Positions 60,341-64,000 of a stretch of DNA of 64,000 bases are shown here, one piece after another. Where the stretch lies: assembly GCF_024733565.1 (NCBI RefSeq), contig NZ_JANIOC010000002.1, forward strand, positions 62,979 to 126,978. The letters are read 5' to 3'. Position numbers and translations under genes: made by a program. The notes under the pieces were generated by a model. That model was given only the letters and a program-made list of their open reading frames with translations. It had not been told where the DNA came from and searched no databases. Every line of letters starts with the position of its first letter. The stretch's first letter is position 1. This stretch comes from Rossellomorea sp. SC111. GTDB taxonomy: Bacteria; Bacillota; Bacilli; Bacillales; Bacillaceae_B.

Positions 60341-60991
60341 TTACTTTAACGCATCTGCCTCTGTTAAGTAACGGTCTATGTCATGAAAGTCATTTACTTT
60401 AATAAACGGGGTTCCGCGTTCTTCAAGGATGCTCTGTAATGCCCCCATGGCAAAGGTGACATCAGCCACTTCAGCGGGGTGGCTATCCGGCTCGCTATCA
60501 CCGGCAAAATAAATCGTAACATACTCTTCTTTTAGCTCAGCAACCACTTTGGACTTGTCAATCCCATATCGCTCTGAGTAATGGGGGTGATCAGGGTCGA
60601 TGTTCATATGTACATTGTTGTCCTGATAATAGCCTTCATTTGAGTATACTTTCACATCTGTGATTCCGTGTTTCTGAAGGATATGGTGGATATAATAATC
60701 CGTTCCCGCACTGAGGATGTAGAAATCTCCTCCTTGGGCTTGGACTTTACGAATGAAGGCAGTGACGTGTTCATCGATTTCTAAGGAATGGATATCCTCT
60801 ATGATTTGAGTTTCGTCTTGATGAATCGATGAAAAGACGGTAGTCAAAAAATCGATGTCCTTCATTTCGCCTGCCTTCCATTTGGTATATAAGGCAGCTC
60901 CTTCATGAAAATATTTCTCCAGGACGAGATGGTAAAAATCCTTTTTAGAAATGGTTCCATCGAAGTCTGAAACAAATGCCCATTTTTTCAT
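60341..60991 (-). CDS. HAD-IB phosphatase, MtnX-like
   Basis: 216 residues. FVSDFDGTISKKDFYHL (motif I), FYILSAGTDYYI (motif II), and FAGDSEPDSHPAEVAD (motif IV) fit the MtnX/SerB-like HAD family. MtnX acts on 2-hydroxy-3-keto-5-methylthiopentenyl-1-phosphate in methionine salvage, but no other mtn gene is in the window, so the substrate is unproven. AAGGAGGA precedes the ATG on minus. Confidence 0.83.
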   Translation of the reverse strand: MKKWAFVSDFDGTISKKDFYHLVLEKYFHEGAALYTKWKAGEMKDIDFLTTVFSSIHQDETQIIEDIHSLEIDEHVTAFIRKVQAQGGDFYILSAGTDYYIHHILQKHGITDVKVYSNEGYYQDNNVHMNIDPDHPHYSERYGIDKSKVVAELKEEYVTIYFAGDSEPDSHPAEVADVTFAMGALQSILEERGTPFIKVNDFHDIDRYLTEADALK

Positions 60992-61105
60992 AGCTTTTCC
61001 TCCTTGTAACTAATGTAGTCGATTGTATCATGAATAAGTTATAGGAAGAAAGGTATGTTAATAACCATAATTAAATTATGTAAACTTAAACTTCTTATTA
61101 AAAAA

Positions 61106-61130
61106 TCACCCTGCCTACAGCAAGGTGACA
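61106..61130 (-). terminator. terminator of the DUF948 gene
   Basis: TCACCTTG/CAGGGTGA stem on minus with TTTTTT tail. Confidence 0.75.
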
Positions 61131-61135
61131 GAACA

Positions 61136-61432
61136 CTACTTTTTCATACTCTTTACAAATTCTTTCAATACTTCAGGCGTACGTTTCACCTCTTGAATGG
61201 TGCCTGTGAAAGTGGTCTTTTTATATTCGATATCACTCTGGATCTCTCCCTGTGTTTCTTGAAGCTGAGTTGCTTCTGAAGAGATATTATCCATCCTCAA
61301 TTGAATGTTGGCTACCGTCTGATTCATTTCATTCACAATCGGACGGGTTGCCTTGACAGTCCTCATTACTGCTACACCAAGCATAATCAGGGCAATGACA
61401 AATAAGGCAATACTTGCATATACAATCCACAT
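61136..61432 (-). CDS. DUF948 (YtxG-type) membrane protein
   Basis: 98 residues: N-terminal membrane helix (about 3-24) and a long amphipathic coiled-coil-like tail (about 30-98) with Asn/Gln/Thr-rich heptads, as in DUF948 general-stress proteins. Function unknown. Monocistronic. Confidence 0.75.
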   Translation of the reverse strand: MWIVYASIALFVIALIMLGVAVMRTVKATRPIVNEMNQTVANIQLRMDNISSEATQLQETQGEIQSDIEYKKTTFTGTIQEVKRTPEVLKEFVKSMKK

Positions 61433-61583
61433 ATTGATTTCACCTCGTTTTACTCTGTTTTTAGTTATATTCCCTAATCGTATTGAAAATAACGCAAGAA
61501 TATATTTTATCCTTCTGGTTTACTATTTCACATATAGCTAGTAATCTAAATTATAAGTTGAATACTTCAAAGGAGAGATGAGA

Positions 61584-62375
61584 GTGATCAAAGCGATCCT
61601 GTTTGATTTAGATGACACTTTATTATGGGACTCGAAAAGCATTGAAGAAGCTTTTAAAGCAACATGCCACTATGCACACCAGAAGGCAGGGGCAAATCCA
61701 CAAGCACTTGAGGCAAGGGTCAGGGAAGCTGCCAGGGAGCTCTATGCAACATATGATACATATGAGTTCACACAGAATATTGGAATCAATCCTTTTGAAG
61801 GGCTTTGGGGAGATTTCCTGGATGAACATGATGAGAATTTCCTGAAAATGAAAGAAACCGTCCCTTCATACCGCAAAGAATCGTGGATCAGGGGCTTGAA
61901 TTCTTTGGGCATAACCGATTCCGTACTTGGTGAAGAATTAGCCGAGAAATTTCGTCAGGAACGAAAACAAAGACCATATGTATATGAAGATACGTTCCTT
62001 GTATTAAATGAAATGAAGGAAAACTACCAACTGTTGTTATTAACGAATGGTTCCCCTCATTTACAAAATACGAAGCTGGATAAAACCCCTGAACTTCTCC
62101 CTTATTTTCAAGAAATCATCATCTCCGGGGATATAGGGAAAGGAAAACCGGATCCTGCTATGTTCCATCATGCATTAGAGAGGCTGAACCTTCATAAAGA
62201 TGAAGTCATCATGGTTGGAGATAACTTAAATACAGATATCCTTGGGGCTTCAAGGCTGGGTATCAAAACAATATGGATTAACCGGCGGGGGTTAAGACCT
62301 CAAAAGGTTGTCCCGGATTATGAAGTGAAGGAACTGCGGGAAGTTCCCCGGATTGTCAAGAACATCAACAAATAG
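61584..62375 (+). CDS. HAD family hydrolase, YsaA-like
   Basis: 263 residues. Motif I ILFDLDDTLLWD, motif II LLLLTNGSP, Lys in ISGDIGKGKPDP and motif IV MVGDNLNTDILGA, with a C1-type helical cap. Related to YsaA/YfnB-type phosphatases; the substrate is unknown. GTG 61584 lies eight bases after AAGGAG; ATG 61578 would be only two bases away. Confidence 0.85.
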   Translation: MIKAILFDLDDTLLWDSKSIEEAFKATCHYAHQKAGANPQALEARVREAARELYATYDTYEFTQNIGINPFEGLWGDFLDEHDENFLKMKETVPSYRKESWIRGLNSLGITDSVLGEELAEKFRQERKQRPYVYEDTFLVLNEMKENYQLLLLTNGSPHLQNTKLDKTPELLPYFQEIIISGDIGKGKPDPAMFHHALERLNLHKDEVIMVGDNLNTDILGASRLGIKTIWINRRGLRPQKVVPDYEVKELREVPRIVKNINK

Positions 62376-62382
62376 CAGCGAG

Positions 62383-62412
62383 AGAGGCTTCGATTCGTCG
62401 GTGCCTCTATAT
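62383..62412 (+). terminator. weak terminator after the HAD gene
   Basis: AGAGGC (62383-62388) pairs with GCCTCT (62403-62408), then ATATTTATT. Confidence 0.4.
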
Positions 62413-62540
62413 TTATTAGGATCATCACTCATAAGAGTCCATTCCCATTCATACTATTCACCTAAGTCCCACCCGCGGACAGATAGGGGAGAAAGCAGGT
62501 GGAGGAGGAAACGGTCTCATTCTAAGGGGAGGTATTTCTA

Positions 62541-62987
62541 ATGGGAAAAGGAATACACCAGGTGAATGTCCATGCATCGCGATCTGATGTATGGAGATTT
62601 ATTCAAGATATAAATGCTTGGGCTCCACTTGTGCCGGGATACAAGGAGCATACCATTTATTCCGATAATCAATCGACGTGGAAATTCACCGTTCATTATG
62701 GGATGGTGACAAAAAAGATTCATGTGAATGTGATAATTACAGATTGGAAGGAACCATCTGAAGTGAAGTTCACGTTACATGGTATTAATCAAAGGTTCAC
62801 GGGAGCAGGATTTTTCAAAGCGGATGAAGGAAACACGGATGTTACGAGAATGACAGGAAGCTTAGCCATTGAATCCACAAGCCCAGTGGCAAAGTTCCTG
62901 CAACATGCATTCGATAAAATGGTAGCTGAACTTACCAGGGAACTAACGATTGCTATGGGAGAGGCCATTGAAAGAAGTCAAATCTGA
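62541..62987 (+). CDS. CoxG/SRPBCC-like protein
   Basis: 148 residues fitting the CoxG (carbon monoxide dehydrogenase subunit G) branch of the START/SRPBCC fold: HASRSDVWRFIQDINAWAPLVPGYKEH at the N-terminus, an antiparallel beta middle and a long C-terminal helix (VAKFLQHAFDKMVAELTRELT). No CO dehydrogenase genes are near, so it probably binds a hydrophobic ligand. GGGGAGG upstream. Confidence 0.75.
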   Translation: MGKGIHQVNVHASRSDVWRFIQDINAWAPLVPGYKEHTIYSDNQSTWKFTVHYGMVTKKIHVNVIITDWKEPSEVKFTLHGINQRFTGAGFFKADEGNTDVTRMTGSLAIESTSPVAKFLQHAFDKMVAELTRELTIAMGEAIERSQI

Positions 62988-63151
62988 TGCATGTTCAATC
63001 TTAACCGATGCTCCCAAATATAATGATGGAAAATTCGCTTGTGTGATATAATATCTTATTTGAGCAAGTGAATTGTTAGTTGGAGAAGAAATACATACAC
63101 TATAAAGTACATAGTAGAGGAATCTGTATCACGATAAAAAGGGGTCTAACC

Positions 63152-64000
63152 ATGCAAAAGCTTCACATACTTCGAGAAGAAGCAATAGAGGAAACGAAAC
63201 AGAAAATCCAGGAAGATATCATACTTTTCCTGGAGAAACACGAAAAGTGTCCTTCCTTAAAGGATTATTTGAAGGAAAGGAGTGCTTCCTTTCACCAAAT
63301 ATGGCTGAATATTTGGCTTAATAAAGTAACCAATGATGTCTTGCGGAGTCATAAAAAAGCTTTTCTCAGAGAGAAAGGCTACGATATTGAGGGTACGGAT
63401 AAGAAATTGATCAACAAATTGTTCAGAAATGAAATCAGAGAATATCAACCTTTCCATATTTCAAACTGGCTACAGGACAACCCCATATCCGAAGAAGATT
63501 GGAAAGAACGCCATCGAGAGGTTCGAAAGGCATTTGTTAAGAGTAAAGAAGAAAAAAAGCAGGCCTTTCTTCAAAAAGAGAGTCAAAAAAAGATTCTTTC
63601 TTTCATCAGCCAACAAATGGATAAGTTAGAGACTCACTGGTATGTGGAATTGCGATGCATATTCGCTAATAAATGCATGCAAGATATCAGAACCAAGACC
63701 AAATACCGATCGGTTGAACCGTATATGCTGGAAGAGAAATTGGAAGAAGAAGGACGCCATATAAAGGAGTCCTTTATCACCGTTTCTGATTTTCTAACGG
63801 AATTCACCGGATCAATTCATAAAAAAAGTGAGCATTGGGATGGGCATGTATGGGAATATGAAACGTATCACTATCCTTATGAACGCTTTGTCTATTACCA
63901 CACAGAGCAGGTGGTTTATCGGTCTCTATCAGAGCACATGCCCGAAGAATTGAAGAAGGAATATTTGGCGGTGTACGGTGAGGAACTTACAGAAGAAAGG
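63152..64000 (+). CDS. unrecognised protein, runs off the right edge
   Basis: From ATG 63152 (AAAAAGGGG upstream) the frame stays open for 283 codons to the window end. The product MQKLHILREEAIEETKQK... is highly charged, Glu/Lys/His/Trp-rich and predicted mostly helical, without signal peptide or membrane segment. I recognise no domain in the visible part. The gene is incomplete here. Confidence 0.75.
   Translation, partial: MQKLHILREEAIEETKQKIQEDIILFLEKHEKCPSLKDYLKERSASFHQIWLNIWLNKVTNDVLRSHKKAFLREKGYDIEGTDKKLINKLFRNEIREYQPFHISNWLQDNPISEEDWKERHREVRKAFVKSKEEKKQAFLQKESQKKILSFISQQMDKLETHWYVELRCIFANKCMQDIRTKTKYRSVEPYMLEEKLEEEGRHIKESFITVSDFLTEFTGSIHKKSEHWDGHVWEYETYHYPYERFVYYHTEQVVYRSLSEHMPEELKKEYLAVYGEELTEER

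Overview
The window is a chromosomal segment of a spore-forming Bacillaceae bacterium (Bacillus sensu lato; a Rossellomorea-like genus would fit, but the species cannot be fixed from sequence alone). Evidence: strong AGGAGG-type ribosome binding sites with some TTG/GTG starts, moderate-to-low GC, YhcN-, YpuA-, CvfB-, YckD-, Spo0M- and DUF1232-type proteins, guanine and cobalamin riboswitches of Firmicute type, and GC-rich interspersed repeats between genes. No rRNA, tRNA, CRISPR array, transposase or prophage block was seen.

Layout. 0-14 kb: unlinked housekeeping genes (DUF1232, DUF4395, a MutS2-like ATPase without Smr domain behind a structured leader RNA, ZIP transporter, YhcN lipoprotein, two MFS pumps, a guanine-riboswitch NCS2 purine permease, CvfB, a C45 acyltransferase-like hydrolase, a CrtQ-like glycosyltransferase, MsrA). 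14.1-22.1 kb: one B12-riboswitch operon that imports and salvages corrinoids: btuF-btuC-btuD/cbiZ fusion, two CobU-like proteins, cobS, cobC, PduO-type adenosyltransferase, cblT and cblS. 22-37 kb: LCP cell-wall ligase, proC/proB/proA, a DEDDh exonuclease coupled to a cNMP-CBS-DUF294 protein, MMPL transporter, GmhB-like phosphatase, RlmI-like methyltransferase, DUF915 hydrolase, AmpS aminopeptidase, then an intact phr-like peptide gene next to a decayed rap. 37.7-44.3 kb: threonine aldolase, DUF2680 protein, one-domain Spo0M-like protein, CstA with a cre-like site, cory-CC-star plus ArsA/Get3-type ATPase, M24 peptidase.

44.9-55.4 kb: a CstR-type reactive-sulfur regulon in two blocks (44.9-48.7 and 53.4-55.4 kb) holding CstR, TusA, a DsrE-like protein, TusA-rhodanese, two rhodanese-persulfide dioxygenase fusions, two single rhodaneses and a TauE/SafE exporter. 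Six ATACC...GGTAT palindromes lie in its promoters and intergenic gaps. Between the blocks sit ypuA, a two-component system and a Gly/Pro/Tyr-rich protein. 55.5-64 kb: DUF202, hydroxyisobutyrate-dehydrogenase-like enzyme, DJ-1/PfpI, a holin-like protein, PpiB, a structured non-coding RNA (possibly 6S), two HAD phosphatases, DUF948, CoxG-like protein and an open partial gene at the right edge.

Interspersed through the window is a family of GC-rich palindromic repeats (A, B, C units of about 100-130 bp), joined at 52.6 and 57.2 kb into a non-coding composite of about 700 bp with the same internal order; one copy has MITE-like terminal inverted repeats.
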